Positions 11,844-23,300 are shown, numbered from the stretch's first letter. The stretch is DNA of 64,000 nucleotides from Lineus longissimus (GCF_910592395.1 NC_088319.1:2482001-2546000), one strand, 5' to 3'. The notes: a model not told the origin generated them from the sequence alone. Numbers and translations: made by a program.

Positions 11844-13189
11844 CAGTGAATGTCAATCCTAAAGTTTCCTCCTTTCACCGCAGACCCAATAGGGCGGGAA
11901 ATCCGTCAGACGCACACTCATAAATGGGTGGCCAATGAAATTACTCGATATAAATTAATTGAATGACGGCCTGAATTGATATTGCAAACCTCGCTTTTTG
12001 ATCAGGTTACCCTTCTTCTATACAACATACACAGTGCATTTGTATCAGTTCGGCATGCCTGGAACCGCCCAAGCAACCGTTCACCTGGGTCTTCCACCAC
12101 CGACGATCCCTTTTTAGTGCGTGTCTCGTGCGACAAACACGAGTGTAAATGTTAGTGTTGTCGCGATATGGACGTGTGGGAAACTAATATACGGAGACAT
12201 CCAAAATGAAGAAACAGCCGTTCTGACGGCCGATCAGGGGGAGTTTATCGGCGGTGAAGGATGGTATGCACACCGACGGTAGATCAGCATGTGTGATGGA
12301 TTTGAAGACATGGACAGCGGCATCCGCTCGTCATGGCTATACGTCTGATAAGATACATACGATAAGATCTATTGCCAATCATAGATATCACTGGTTGTCA
12401 ATTAGTATGAAACCTTAATTCCGGTCGGGATATGATACAAATGTATATAAGGTGTCCAAAAAAAAGAGTCACACTTTTTGACCTGATAATTTTCGAAAGA
12501 TTTTGCACTCAAATGATTAAGATATCAGAAATAAAAACGCCTCACTTTTTTTCAACGCTTGATATATTTTATTATCAAAGGAGCTTTGCAAATCGTCGAA
12601 GTGAAAGCAACGTTCATCCGTAAGCCAGGAGCAATTCATCGTTCTATGAACAATACTGGCCGATATGTAATGCAACGAAAACATTCTCCAGTTTATGTTT
12701 TGTGATATTTACACAAATTCGGGTTTGGTTTAAATTTCAAAACAAGTTTCACATTCACGACAAAAAATAATAGTCAATTATGTATAACTTTGGTGCGACA
12801 TTCTAAAACTTTCTGAAAAATAACCGACGGTGCTATTCAAATTTTGATACTGAATTTGATAGTTAAATATATCTGATATGTAAGACATGTTTGTTTCAGA
12901 TTCTACCCCTTAGGCTTGTTAAGAAGACATCTATTCAAGATCAGGCGCACTTCATCTACAGTTGAATCAAGGGTTTCAAAACTAATATTAAATGTCAGAC
13001 CATTAGATAAAAATAATGATAAGTGTCGTTACAACGGTGTTGTGTTTTTTTTGCTAGAAATGTTAGATGGAAATGAGATTTTGCCTTTCTTATTGTTTGC
13101 TTATCAAAACCTTCAAAAAACAATTTCTACGAAATTTTTCCAAATGCGTCGATGTGTTTAACCAGGTTGAGATGCGCCTGTACAATAGG
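11844..13189. other. No gene recognised
   Basis: AT-rich with frames under 82 codons. GGTGTCCAAAAAAAAGAGTC at 12451 looks like a mariner-type terminus, but no partner was found. Confidence 0.4.
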
Positions 13190-13372
13190 CCGGTGTAGAA
13201 GTAGAAACCGTCCCCCAGAAAAAGTGTCCTGTCCTATTGTATTCTGACGTATTTTGGTATATCGTTCTATCAATTGATAACTGTCAATTGATAGCTCATA
13301 GGTTAAAGCGCATAACATAATCCTTTGTTCCCCGGACATTCTATAATGGGACATTTCGAATTTCTACGCCGG
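13190..13372 (+). mobile_element. Family C MITE (CCGGTGTAGAA termini), copy 1
   Basis: A 183-bp element with termini CCGGTGTAGAAGTAGAAA and TTTCGAATTTCTACGCCGG. Inside are GTCCCCCAGAAAAAGTGTCC and CCCCGGACATTCTATAATG. It is inverted relative to the copy at 23505. A C15 tract begins 8 bp after its right end. Confidence 0.7.
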
Positions 13373-13379
13373 CTTTATA

Positions 13380-13394
13380 CCCCCCCCCCCCCCC
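13380..13394 (+). repeat. C15 homopolymer
   Basis: Fifteen C, 8 bp beyond the right end of a family C MITE (13190-13372). Confidence 0.9.
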
Positions 13395-13998
13395 GAGCTA
13401 ATAAGCAGCCGTAGCTGATAACTAGTTCAACGTAACGACACCTTTTGACGTGTTGACAGAAATCGTTGAGTTCTCACGCATCACGCTTAGTGCGCATGTC
13501 GCCGGCACCCCGACGACACAACCCATATTATCTGGTGCCATATAATAGGTCTCGACCTACATGGTTACCAGTGTAATGCATGTACGTTTTATTTTGTTCA
13601 TAATTCAATGTCTTGTCATGTTATATCAAATATTGTACATGTATTTTACACGAATAAAAAAAATAAACAATCAGTTTTTGGAGTAAACGACCGTTAATCG
13701 ACAATGACAATCGGCCTTGCGTCATTCAAATACACCAACATGCCAAATAAGGTAGTTTATGATATAAAGCTAACCCTTCGGCCACAAAGTGTCAACATAA
13801 AATCCCGATAAAATGAATAATATTTCTCCGAGTCCGGAATTTGACGACAGAAACCATGATATAAATGCTTTCGTTAGCCGATTCGTCCGAACATCAATCT
13901 TATCCTCACTATTAATGACCCAATAGATATAATTTTTCTTTAGAGGATGCGATATTTTTGCACAGTGGATGCGGGAAATATTGTCCGTAGCTGACACG

Positions 13999-14370
13999 TT
14001 ATCCGCTGGTTAGAAAAAGCTTAAGACAACCATGCAAGTGGTCGACCAACATTTGGAAAAACATTTGCGATGATTTGTCACGGGGAAGGTTGTTTACATA
14101 CGCATCAACCAATATTATGAGTTGCAAATTCCGTGCATTTGCCATCTTTGGTGGCGCTATTGTGATATTCCATGCATGAATTATTGAGTGCCTGGCAATC
14201 TCTTGATGCTCTGTGAAAGGATCTGGGAGTGCACTGCCTGTTGGAAAACCCCAATACTGCGTTTTTAGGCGCATGCTATAAAAGTCACGGTCGGAGATCC
14301 GGTATTTCGAATACTCAGTCCATGATTCCATGACAGAAACGATGATATTGATAAGCCCTCTTCTGCACAT
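13999..14370 (-). CDS. Candidate small ORF of 123 codons, unknown
   Basis: This minus-strand frame has a true ATG at 14370 and a TAA at 14001-13999. The C-terminal half (NARNLQLIILVDAYVNNL, then DKSSQMFFQMLVDHLHGCLKLF) reads like an amphipathic helical segment. No family, signal peptide or neighbouring gene was recognised. A frame opening at a GTG right after the stop (13997-13770) is probably coincidence. This could be an orphan short gene, an exon or chance. Confidence 0.18.
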   Translation of the reverse strand: MCRRGLINIIVSVMESWTEYSKYRISDRDFYSMRLKTQYWGFPTGSALPDPFTEHQEIARHSIIHAWNITIAPPKMANARNLQLIILVDAYVNNLPRDKSSQMFFQMLVDHLHGCLKLFLTSG

Positions 14371-14984
14371 AAGCTTGTAGTTAAAAGAATGCAGGCCTTG
14401 CCTAATACACAGTCTTTGTCTATGAATACAAGGCCACTTGCACTTCGGCCTTAATTTCCATTGTTCTAGTGTTTTATCAAATAGTCATCAGAGGAAATCT
14501 TTATAATACGTTTTATCTAACATCGACCCCCACGAAACAACCTTCATTTGGGAAAGGTCGAAATCGGCAAAGGCTAAAAGCGTATTGATTCCAATAACGT
14601 TACCTCCCAAATATTACCTAATGTAATGACTGCATTGACGACTTTCTCCGTTTGTTGTACTTGATGAGGCCACGTCAGTTACAATTAAGAGTATATTTGC
14701 AGCAACTTTATTTGGAGATGCCTAATTAATGTCAGACTAAATAACCGTGGATGCAATATGCAGCCTTAAAAATACAAACAAATAGCGCTTGTCACGCAGA
14801 ATATAATGCCCGATAGGAATTCTCTTCGCCATCACGCTGTTGGTCAAGCAAACAACCAGCAGTGGTTATTTGATGCTCCTCGGCGATAAGAAAATAATTA
14901 CCAGTGATAACGTTACTAGAAACCATGCCAAGCTTTTTGTGCACTACTAGGGAAGCTAGATGTAGCAATTAACGTCATGCGATG

Positions 14985-15135
14985 CTTTTTTATCGGTTAT
15001 GGAGTTGAAACCAATATTGAAAAGGAGGCTTCTCCATGCACTCACACTGGCTGTGTGGCAACTGATGGCTGTCACAGAGACACATGGGTGTGAAAGGGAA
15101 AGATATCCCTCCTTTACGAGAGTGCTCAAATTGTA
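14985..15135 (+). repeat. Local segment repeat, copy 0 (right half only)
   Basis: GGCTTCTCCATGCACTCACA, CTGGCTGTGTGGCAACTGAT and TGTGAAAGGGAAAGATATCC align with 16371-16447 of copy 2. The left half is not recognisable. Confidence 0.45.
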
Positions 15136-15214
15136 CGCCCCTTTGTTTTCCTGGCCTTATGCCTTATAACACCTCGTCTCACAACATACCCTATTGTTCT
15201 ATGTGACTTAATTG

Positions 15215-15480
15215 CATTAGCATTACTAATTCATAGCATTGCTGACATAATTTCATTCATTACGCTTCTATAGTTTGTACCGCCGTATAGATTCATGGGC
15301 ACGTTTCGTCTTTGGTCCTACTATCACGTCATATTGCACATGGCTGAACCTTGTATGGCTTCTTCAGTATTAAAGTAACGATCGGATAAGGTAGACTGTG
15401 GCAATGTACACTCACATTCCCTTTGAAGCAGTTGGAAGCATTCATAGCTAAGTGTGTAAGGGAAATTAGAACCCTCTATA
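15215..15480 (+). repeat. Local segment repeat, copy 1
   Basis: Shares with copy 2, in order: ATTTCATTCATTACGCTTC, GCCGTATAGATTCATGGGCA, TTTCGTCTTTGGTCCTA, GCACATGGCTGAACCTT, TGTACACTCACATTC, GAAGCAGTTGGAAGCA and GTGTGTAAGGG. Diverged to perhaps 65-75%. Confidence 0.5.
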
Positions 15481-15968
15481 GAATTTGAGTAGGATCAAAG
15501 TACCTTATTTTCTCTTCGTATTTAAACAATGGTCTCCTTTTAAAACTATATACCTATAGCCTCTTGTCAAGCAGCAGGGTAGAATACATAAAGCAACGTA
15601 ATTCATGTAGAATGCGCCAGTTTCGCACGCATAACGTCCACTGTAGTATTTATTAGCCAGTGATGTGTACATTTCGGTGGGCCCACGACGGGAGTAAGTT
15701 TCTTTACGCCTATACTTGATTGACCAGCTACGTATATAATGGCAATATAGAAGGCTAAAAAATTACTCCATACCGGTGTAACATCTGTGGTTGTTTCCCA
15801 TGTGTCAGTGTTTCCAAACAATAGGCAGCTAGAGAGACCACGACTTTTCAATAGGGGGAAACACAGAAAAACTTGTCAATCTATCTTTTAGCGTTCCCAA
15901 ACAATGAGGGGAAACACTCAAAAATAGAAACACTCAAAAACATTACACCTGGCCTAGAAATGTGCACT

Positions 15969-16157
15969 ATATACAACATTCCAGAAATGGGGCGCTGAGT
16001 GTCCAAAATAGTGATGTCATAAGGGGAACAAGGGCCTTATGGTGGAGGGACAAAGGAGATAGTCATGGTTGACCAACACACTTGAATGTCTTTAATGACG
16101 GACAAGGGGGAAAAAGTTAGTTCCAATGCAAACCACCAATTTCGGGAAGCATGTTTA
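15969..16157 (+). mobile_element. Family B MITE, copy 1
   Basis: Over 90% identical by eye to the copies at 20205 and 23301 (GGGGCGCTGAGTGTCC, GTGATGTCATAAGGGGAA, AGTCATGGTTGACCAACACA, TTTCGGGAAGCATG). The left terminus has ACATTCCAGAAAT instead of ACCTTTCCAGAAAT, and the right terminus ends ATGTTTAA rather than ATGTATA. Confidence 0.65.
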
Positions 16158-16194
16158 AAGATCTTGCTGGACGTTAGGAGTGAGAAACTAGAGT

Positions 16195-16465
16195 ATTTAG
16201 GTCCCGGCCATGCTAATATCAATTCATTCCTCACGCTTATATATTTGATATTACCGTATCGATTCCCGTGCGCATTTCGTCTTTGGTCTATTACTAGTAT
16301 CATGTCTTGTCGCACATGGCTGCACCTTTTACGGGTTCTCTAGTTAATCGATGAAGAAATAAAGTGGGCTTCTCCATGTACTCTCACATTGGCTGTGAAA
16401 CAGCTGATAGCAATTATAGAGAATCGTATGTGTAAACGGGAACTGCCTCTCTGGAGACGCGCATG
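16195..16465 (+). repeat. Local segment repeat, copy 2
   Basis: GCCATGCTAATATCAATTCA, ACCGTATCGATTCCCGTGCG, TTTCGTCTTTGGTCTATT, GCACATGGCTGCACCTTTTA, GGGCTTCTCCATGTACTCTC, AAACAGCTGATAGCAATTAT. Its left end follows a family B MITE by about 40 bp. Confidence 0.55.
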
Positions 16466-16542
16466 TGTCAAAGTCCCGCAGTTACGGGACATCAATATAT
16501 TCTAGTGTACGTACAGGCAATCGATGATCTTTGGTCTCCTAA

Positions 16543-16983
16543 AGCCCGCAGCACACTAGCCGCCAACTTTGGCGACAAGAAGCGTTCAGCTGACGCCTCT
16601 CGACGCCAAAGTTGGCGGCCAGTGGATCCCGGTCAGAGCACACCTGCCCAGAATCGGCGTCCAGTAGCGTCTTTTCCACCACTTTAGGCTGCCATTTTGA
16701 AATCATGTGACATCAAGACGCATACTGATTGGCCATAGCCTCGCCGCCGACGCCAAGTCAGGACGCCATCCGTAGCACACCTGGCCTCTTCTTGCGTTCA
16801 AACGCGGCGACAAGCGTCAAAAATCAATCATGTTAGATATTTGGCGTTTAGTTGCGGCAAGTGGCGGCAAGTCGCGTTCGCCGACGCCGTTCGTAGCAGA
16901 CTAGGGATTTTTCAGGCGTTCAGGACTCTTGCGGCAAAAGACGCCTGTGAACGCCGAAGTTGGCGGCTAGTGTGCTACGGGCT
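16543..16983 (+). mobile_element. PIF/Harbinger-type MITE, copy 1, TSD TAA
   Basis: A 441-bp non-coding element with about 30-bp terminal inverted repeats (AGCCCGCAGCACACTAGC...; mirrored GCTAGTGTGCTACGGGCT). It is flanked by TAA at 16540-16542 and 16984-16986. A 3-bp TWA duplication is the hallmark of PIF/Harbinger. The termini contain the nested palindrome GCCAACTTTGGC, and the interior is rich in GACGCC/GGCGTC motifs. Confidence 0.8.
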
Positions 16984-16991
16984 TAAGGAAT

Positions 16992-17557
16992 GACATAACC
17001 ACCACCACTTTAGTTAGCACATGAAATTCAAAGGCAATCAGGACTCTTCCAAAACGAGTGAATGCCAATTTCAAGGGTAGGAGTCTGTTCTTTGTTTTCT
17101 AGAGAACAGTTTCCCAGCTGGACATTCACTTCATTTTGAAGGAGTTCCAATAGCATTCCGCGATAATGAGGTCACTGCAGCTGCTGCCCTGTATTTCCCC
17201 ATCGCTAAATTACAGGCAATGTCGGACAAACATGCGGTTTCGTAATGGATTCAGGCTTTCTAACTAGGGCAGTTAGATTCAATCTGGCACATGTCCGAGT
17301 GTTGGAAATACTACATAATTGTTCTGAATATTTCTCTCTCTGACTCTATGGTATCATTCATGCTAAAAACAATGCAAGGTCAAAGATAATTGACTTTGAA
17401 ATGAGCTCAGATGCGTAGAAATAAGTGTCGATGCCCGACTGTCACGTGACTAAAACGTCATCAATATCTTATGCAAATGACCTTGTGAGCTATAAATAGT
17501 AACTTCGCGGAATGCTATTGCTTTAGGATTACACATTCCAACCGAAATGGTGGTCAG
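16992..17557 (+). mobile_element. Family A MITE interrupted by a family E MITE
   Basis: The left arm runs from GACATAACCACCACCA through AGTGAATGCCAATTTCAAGG and TTTTCTAGAGAACA. The right arm ends CTTTAGGATTACACATTC and AAATGGTGGTCAG. The 373-bp family E element at 17148-17520 splits the right arm. The left end begins only 8 bp after a Harbinger-type MITE. Confidence 0.75.
17148..17520 (+). mobile_element. Family E MITE, copy 2, nested inside a family A MITE
   Basis: A 373-bp element with a perfect 16-bp terminal inverted repeat (CAATAGCATTCCGCGA). It interrupts a family A element: the sequence left of it (GAAGGAGTTC) and right of it (CTTTAGGATT) is continuous in uninterrupted copies, which read GTTCTAATTGCTTTAGG. 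The target therefore resembles TAATTG, and any duplication is very short (2-3 bases). Confidence 0.8.
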
Positions 17558-17684
17558 AGGAATGAAAATATTCTACTGCGTGTATTTAACCCTTGGCCTC
17601 ATTAGCCATACGCCTTAATCCCTCATAAAAACAGGGCAGGATACTCAAGTGTTACTACTGGTATTAGCATAAGCATTAGTTCCT

Positions 17685-18015
17685 CGCCTTGCTAATATCA
17701 ATTGAATATCCCTCAGATTTCTGTACATACATCGTCTATACCCAGTCGATTCGGGTGCACATTTTGTCTCTTGTCTATAAATACTCTCATGTGAGTGTAT
17801 TTATAGACAAGAGATGTCTCCCATGGCTGCACCCTTTGGGTTCTCCAGTTAATCACAGACTTTAGAAGGACAGTAATCTACAGGTTTCTACAGGCTATGA
17901 GTTAATCAATGAGTGAATAAAGCAAGCTTTTCAATGAAAGATCGTAATGGCTTGGAATTGAAGCAGCTGATAGCAGTTATGAGGAGTCAGTGCATAACAG
18001 ATCTTAGAAACCTTT
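17685..18015 (+). repeat. Local segment repeat, copy 3
   Basis: GCCTTGCTAATATCAATTGA, CCAGTCGATTCGGGTGCACA, TTTTGTCTCTTGTCTATAAA, CCATGGCTGCACCCTTTGGG, TTCTCCAGTTAATC, AAGCAGCTGATAGCAGTTAT. It differs by a 46-bp palindrome (17768-17813) at the TTTGTCT position and some inserted sequence. Confidence 0.55.
17768..17813. repeat. 46-bp near-perfect palindrome
   Basis: CTCTTGTCTATAAATAC and GTATTTATAGACAAGAG are exact complements around a 12-base centre that itself partly pairs (CTCA/TGAG). It is absent from the paralogous segments at 15215 and 16195, so it arose or inserted later, perhaps by inverted duplication of the local TGTCTATAAATA. Confidence 0.8.
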
Positions 18016-18533
18016 GGGGAACTCGAAACTATTATACCCTATTGGAAAATGGCAATCTAGGATATTAGTTTCAATAGCAGTGTCCTTGATCAATCATTGA
18101 ACTAGTGGTAGGGTAATTATTCTCTCTGGAAATAAATGTGCTTGTACATTGGCGAAATACTATCATTTTCTCCGAATGTGCATGTCTATTGAATTGGGGA
18201 TGGACATCACGATGAACTAGGTTAGTTTCGTCCGGTCATTGGTGATTTCCTGCGGAGCCATTGCGCTTAAGCGCCAGAGCATTGGCATTGAGGCATGGTA
18301 TGGTTGCAATTAATCTTCTCGACATGCATAAACATTTCCCGCTTGCGTGAGGTACGCTGGTACTGCCGGCCTCGTCGTCTCGTTACGCCAGCATGAACAC
18401 CTACCAGGTGGGTCAGAATACCAGTCTCCTACTGGTAGCGCCCCCTATTTTTTTCACGAACATTTCCCCTGACTAGGGAAGTGGTTTAACCATGCAGTCC
18501 CTTTAAGAAGAAATTCGAATACAACAAACGGCG

Positions 18534-18579
18534 AAAAAGTCAGAAATTCTGAAAAAAAAATCAGAATTTCTGACTTTTT
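18534..18579. repeat. Perfect 19-bp stem with an A8 loop
   Basis: AAAAAGTCAGAAATTCTGA, eight A's, then the exact complement TCAGAATTTCTGACTTTTT. The inner part (AGAAATTCT) is itself near-palindromic. Not followed by anything that suggests a terminator function in a eukaryote. Confidence 0.8.
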
Positions 18580-19626
18580 GGATAAAAAAAGAGTCATGTC
18601 TCACATGCCTTTGTTCACTAATGGCAGTTACCAGATTTCAACAGACATTTTAACAGTAGCCCATTATTTAGCCATTTGAGTAGAGTAAAACGAAAGGTCA
18701 AATTCCAAGGTGTCGATTTATACAATTGATAACATAATCATATAGTATCCGCTACAAGTATTGGAATCGTTATATCACCTAGTCCTCCCATTATCGAAAA
18801 ATATGATCAAAAATAGTCGCTTATTTAAAAAAAACTATTTGAGGAGGTGTATTAAATGTACTCAAACATATTTTGTTACAATTATTGTGTTATTTGTTTG
18901 GTCTATCGGAGTATTGCGATTAGTAAGATATTTCCTAAGTGCTATAGGATCAGGTAATGCGTCTCTATATAGCCATGCCTTTATACAATGATTTATACAA
19001 TCCTTTATCATACAATGGGAAAGGACACTTTCAACAGAGGACCTTTAAGACTGACACACCGCTGGTATTTGAAATGCAAACTGCGTTTTTTCCCAAAACC
19101 TTTCTTCATCTTAGCGCGTGCCCTAGAAATATAAACAAGTTGGTTAGCAGCATTTTAAACACTAGGTGCAGCTTATTTTAAAAGCAGTTGCTGGAGGAAA
19201 ATTTAGTAGTTTTTACTGTTTGAAAACATCAAACTTTTGGATTTGTCAAGCAATTTTTTGAACGTTACACGGTGAAGGCAACGAAAATACTCCATTAGTC
19301 GTGTTTGCTAACTAGGAAATGCATTAGCAGATGAATGGTTGTAGCTAAAATGTGACAGCGAAAAAGGAAGGAGTGAAACGAAATAGTTTTTAAATGATAG
19401 ACTCCATGATGATGGTGTCGTGTTGTAATTTTGAATGACAAGCTGTTGATGTATAAGCTATCATAGTTAAAGTAATCTGATGTCCCTTCGATAGATTTGT
19501 AAGGTTACCTCTCCAATTTCTTTTCTTGTTGAACTTTCATCATGCACTCTGCACTCTGCACACCGTTTAAAATCGACGCACGCGCATTGATCTGGGCCAA
19601 CTAACTTATGATTTCTAAACTGGCCG

Positions 19627-20037
19627 GTGAGACCATATTTCCGTGCATACACAATGTACATGTATTACCAAAAGCATATCCCTGCGATGGTCGGTCTGTC
19701 AGTGTGTCGATTTAGAACCTACCAAAGACTGAAGATTAAATCCAAACACATGCCTCTCCTCACTGACATTTATCAACCACGGCATGGGGGACATTTCAGT
19801 ATGACCGTTTATCACACTTCTGATAAGAATGAATACAATACTCTGCCCTTCGTGTCAGACTCACTGATTGTGCTCACGAAAAATCAAAACCGTCTAAAGG
19901 ACGTGCAGCCACGAACAACTGACTTGTCACGTTGTCATCCATCTCGCAAATTCAATTATAGTCTAGAAATTGAACCCAACCACCGTAAAATGTTATCATG
20001 GTTTTTCAACTTTGATTCACTACACTTCGGGGTTTAA
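19627..20037 (+). CDS. Candidate ORF of 136 codons, unknown
   Basis: An open plus-strand frame of 136 codons starts at ATG and ends at TAA. The translation is basic and His/Tyr-rich, with no recognisable domain, membrane segment or repeat. Nothing nearby looks like an exon of the same gene. It is reported only because it is one of the longest non-repetitive frames in the window. Confidence 0.12.
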   Translation: MRPYFRAYTMYMYYQKHIPAMVGLSVCRFRTYQRLKIKSKHMPLLTDIYQPRHGGHFSMTVYHTSDKNEYNTLPFVSDSLIVLTKNQNRLKDVQPRTTDLSRCHPSRKFNYSLEIEPNHRKMLSWFFNFDSLHFGV

Positions 20038-20204
20038 TGCTCAGTGAAAGATTACCCTGCGCGATGGACCATTTCTTAGCAAGTCGTGATGGATCGCGAT
20101 GGCGGAAACCTCGTTTTCAACGGTTCGACGCACCCGGATGGATCTCATGAAATTGATTGGCTATATTGGTGACACATATTCGGCCGTGTATTTGGACGGA
20201 CGTC

Positions 20205-20392
20205 TATACACCTTTCCAGAAATGGGGCGCTGAGTGTCCGAAATAGTGATGTCATAAGGGGAACAAGGGCCTTATGGTGGAGGGACAAAGGAGATAGTCA
20301 TGGTTGACCAACACACTTGAATGCCTTTAATGACGGACAAGGGGGAAAAAGTTAGTTCCGATGCAAGCCACCAATTTCGGGAAGCATGTATA
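20205..20392 (+). mobile_element. Family B MITE, copy 2
   Basis: A 188-bp element with termini TATACACCTTTCCAGAAAT and ATTTCGGGAAGCATGTATA, an imperfect inverted repeat of about 19 bp. The interior is nearly identical to the other two copies. Non-coding. Confidence 0.72.
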
Positions 20393-21293
20393 CTGTGTAG
20401 AAGTGCGAAACATGAACGCATACACTGTCAATGCTTTACAGACATGAAGCGTCCAATGGCGACATTCTTCACACTTGTCCAAAGAGCACTAGCTTGACGA
20501 CTTGATATTTTGATAGAGGCTCGCAGATTTAGTGCCGCCGGTGTATAGCCTAAACGAAAACGTGTCCGAGTGGTACTGATATAACCTGCATAACAAAGAC
20601 ATGCAATCAGTGGCCACTTCATCCGGTATGTAGAGCACTGAACACGTGCACAGTGGTTTACGTTCCTTATATTTTTGACCCGTGTGTAATAACCTTAAAG
20701 GTGGCTGAAGGCAACAAATATGGACAGTGATTTGTGGCTGCACCTGCCGGGCTGACCTGTACACCTGCTGTACAGTTTCTGTAATGACATTACAAAGATT
20801 GTCTGAGAATTTCTAATCAGTCAACCTCAGCTGTCGTAGGCCAGCTGTCATATCGTTTCACGTTAATACGAACATTTAATCAAATGCGGCCGAGTCTAAC
20901 GAGTTCTATAGTCAACCTTGTCAACCACGTTTAATATAAGCGAAGGAAATGGCTGCCAGTTTACTCAATCAAACACGTGTACTTACACCCCTGTAGAAAG
21001 TGGGCGACATATAAAATCCCGATCTGAAATACGTGAACAGTCACAACGTCAACTCAAAAGAAGACCAGCCTAGGAGTATTTTTCTTAACAAGTATAAATA
21101 ACACCAAGAGCTAAAGAATGTCCTTCCTCTGGATAGCTAGTGCCTCCATCCTTGATCATGAATATTCATCAGGTGGTGTCGGCTCTCCAGTTGACCTGGA
21201 GCGGCAAATGGTCTCGGCCAATTGATAGTAAAGTAGCCAATAAACGCTTAATGTCCCAGCGAGACGAATGCTATAACATCCCTATTCATCTTC

Positions 21294-21312
21294 TATATAT
21301 ATATATATATAT
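21294..21312 (+). repeat. (TA)n microsatellite
   Basis: About nine TA units. Confidence 0.85.
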
Positions 21313-21623
21313 CATGGCATATCGATATTTTCTACAGATACGTAAGGCACTGTTAATGGGCTCAACGATAAAAATAGATACATCGCTAAAAGACCTTGTG
21401 TATAGTGATTAGCTGAGTGCGATATTGAAAAGCGGTTATTCTTTGGCGTTCAGAGCTAAATTTGGCATCACTGTGTTCAACATGATTTTACCTTATTTTG
21501 AAGTGATTTGATAAATTAATATCATCTGCGTTTAGAAAAAACTTGGACTGATCTTCTAAAGTTTCTTTTTTGCATTTCCGATGACCTAAATTCAAGTCTG
21601 TATCAACTCTTGATAATACAATA

Positions 21624-21703
21624 CTGTAGAACCTCTCTATTAAGGACACAGAGGGGACTGGAAAGTCCAAAATAAGGAGGTGTCCACTAAAGGGAGGTCC
21701 ACG
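21624..21703 (+). mobile_element. pogo-like MITE, truncated copy 3
   Basis: Begins after TA with CTGTAGAACCTCTCTATTA and keeps only about 80 bp, ending near GGGAGGTCCACG. The right inverted repeat is missing. Confidence 0.55.
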
Positions 21704-23300
21704 TTATCTGTGGCAAACACATCCAACAGCTTAAATACTCAATGAAACACCAGAACTTGCAAAGGAGTTGAAAAGGTCACCAAGTCATATATTTTCACAC
21801 TGTTTCTCAATATTACAGAAGAAAACTTTTTCCAACTTTTTCCAAGTTCGACGTACGGTGTGTTCTTACCCTTCTTTTAACGGCAAACCTTTGGAGTTTC
21901 ATGATGGGAATACAGCACCTCTTCTTTAGTTAACAAGATACCGGCATGCGATAAAATCACTCAAAACAAAGACATTAGACATGTTAGAGTATCGTATGCC
22001 ACTGCTAAGCAAAAAAGAAAAACTAAGAATACTTCGGGAAGACTTCGATAGCTCGCATTATGCATGCTATACTGAATTGTAGTTTCTCCAAATCATATTG
22101 TTTGGCCTTTTTGTCGGTTCAGGCTTTTGTGCCTGTTTTATGGTTTAATATTTCATGTTTGGGATCGGATGATATACCTTCCTCTGAAGAATAGCATCGT
22201 TGGCGACTTTTAAGGCAAGTTCACGCTGTGATTGGAACAGCTGGTCTTAATCATTAGAATATCAACGATGGTGAAAAGGAAGGCGCGAACATTCATTTTC
22301 AGAAACAGTTGTACTTTTGCTTAGATCTGAGGGTAATGGTTAACTCACCGAGGCCTATTATCGGAGGATCAGGAAAGGTACATTTTCACCACCAGAAAAA
22401 ATGTACATGGCGAAATATGTGTACGGCTGGAGAAATACACTTTCATTGCAACTAGGTGAGGCACAGTCGCTGTCTTCTTAAACTTTTTAAGGGTTAATGA
22501 GGTAAAATTGGCCTAGACTAAGACAAAAGGCATTACCATCGCCATTTCTGTTCTCTAACATGCCAATATCAACTGAAGCGATGACAAAGGTTATGCGACG
22601 AAAAAACGTTTTATGTCAACCTCATCTAACTTACAAGAATGGGCTCCTACTAGATCGCCACTTAAGTCTTGCTAAGTGATCACTTTAATTGCCTCTCCCT
22701 AAGATAACAGACACAAAGGACTTTTCTGGACGGAAACATGGGAACTTAAATATCGATAGAACTTTAAATTGTTCACCAGACATGTATTTTTCTATTCTTA
22801 CTGGAACAAAAGAGATTCCTGCTGTGCTTTTGATGACAACTTTCTTAGTTGCATTCCAAATTTGTTTTTAAGGGTTATCAAAGGCAAGTACATCATCAAT
22901 TACGCGTTTCGTCACGTGTTTACATTGCGCATGTTCGAACTAGATCTCTCAGGCGCCCTATCATTGGCATTATCATTAGCTGTTTCTGTCAATATTTAAG
23001 CTTGTCCTGAGGTCCTTTTCTGTTCAATCATTGGGGCCAGTGCTGGTTGTGTTCGTTCAATAGTCGTCATCGCGGCCAGACCTCTTTAAACAGAGCATGC
23101 TTCTGAATTAAGGGTCATTTTATCCCTGCATTGAAACATTCTACAGATCAAAGTACACTTTTTTGGGGCGTAAAATGTATTATCTTCTTGATTCATTTTC
23201 CTTCAGAACTCGGCCTAATTATGTTAAACCCAAACAAGAATAGTCAGCGTGTGACTAGAGGCAACTCTCTTTGGCTAACTTCCCTTGCTCCGCCAAGGCG

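Larger units (their letters stand above)
20393..23300. other. No gene recognised
   Basis: Apart from the (TA)n tract and the truncated pogo-like element, this stretch has only frames of about 90 codons or fewer and no repeats shared with the rest of the window. Confidence 0.45.

Noticed and set aside
12451-12600. Mariner-like terminus GGTGTCCAAAAAAAAGAGTC
   Set aside because: No matching inverted terminus within about 2 kb and no second copy in the window.
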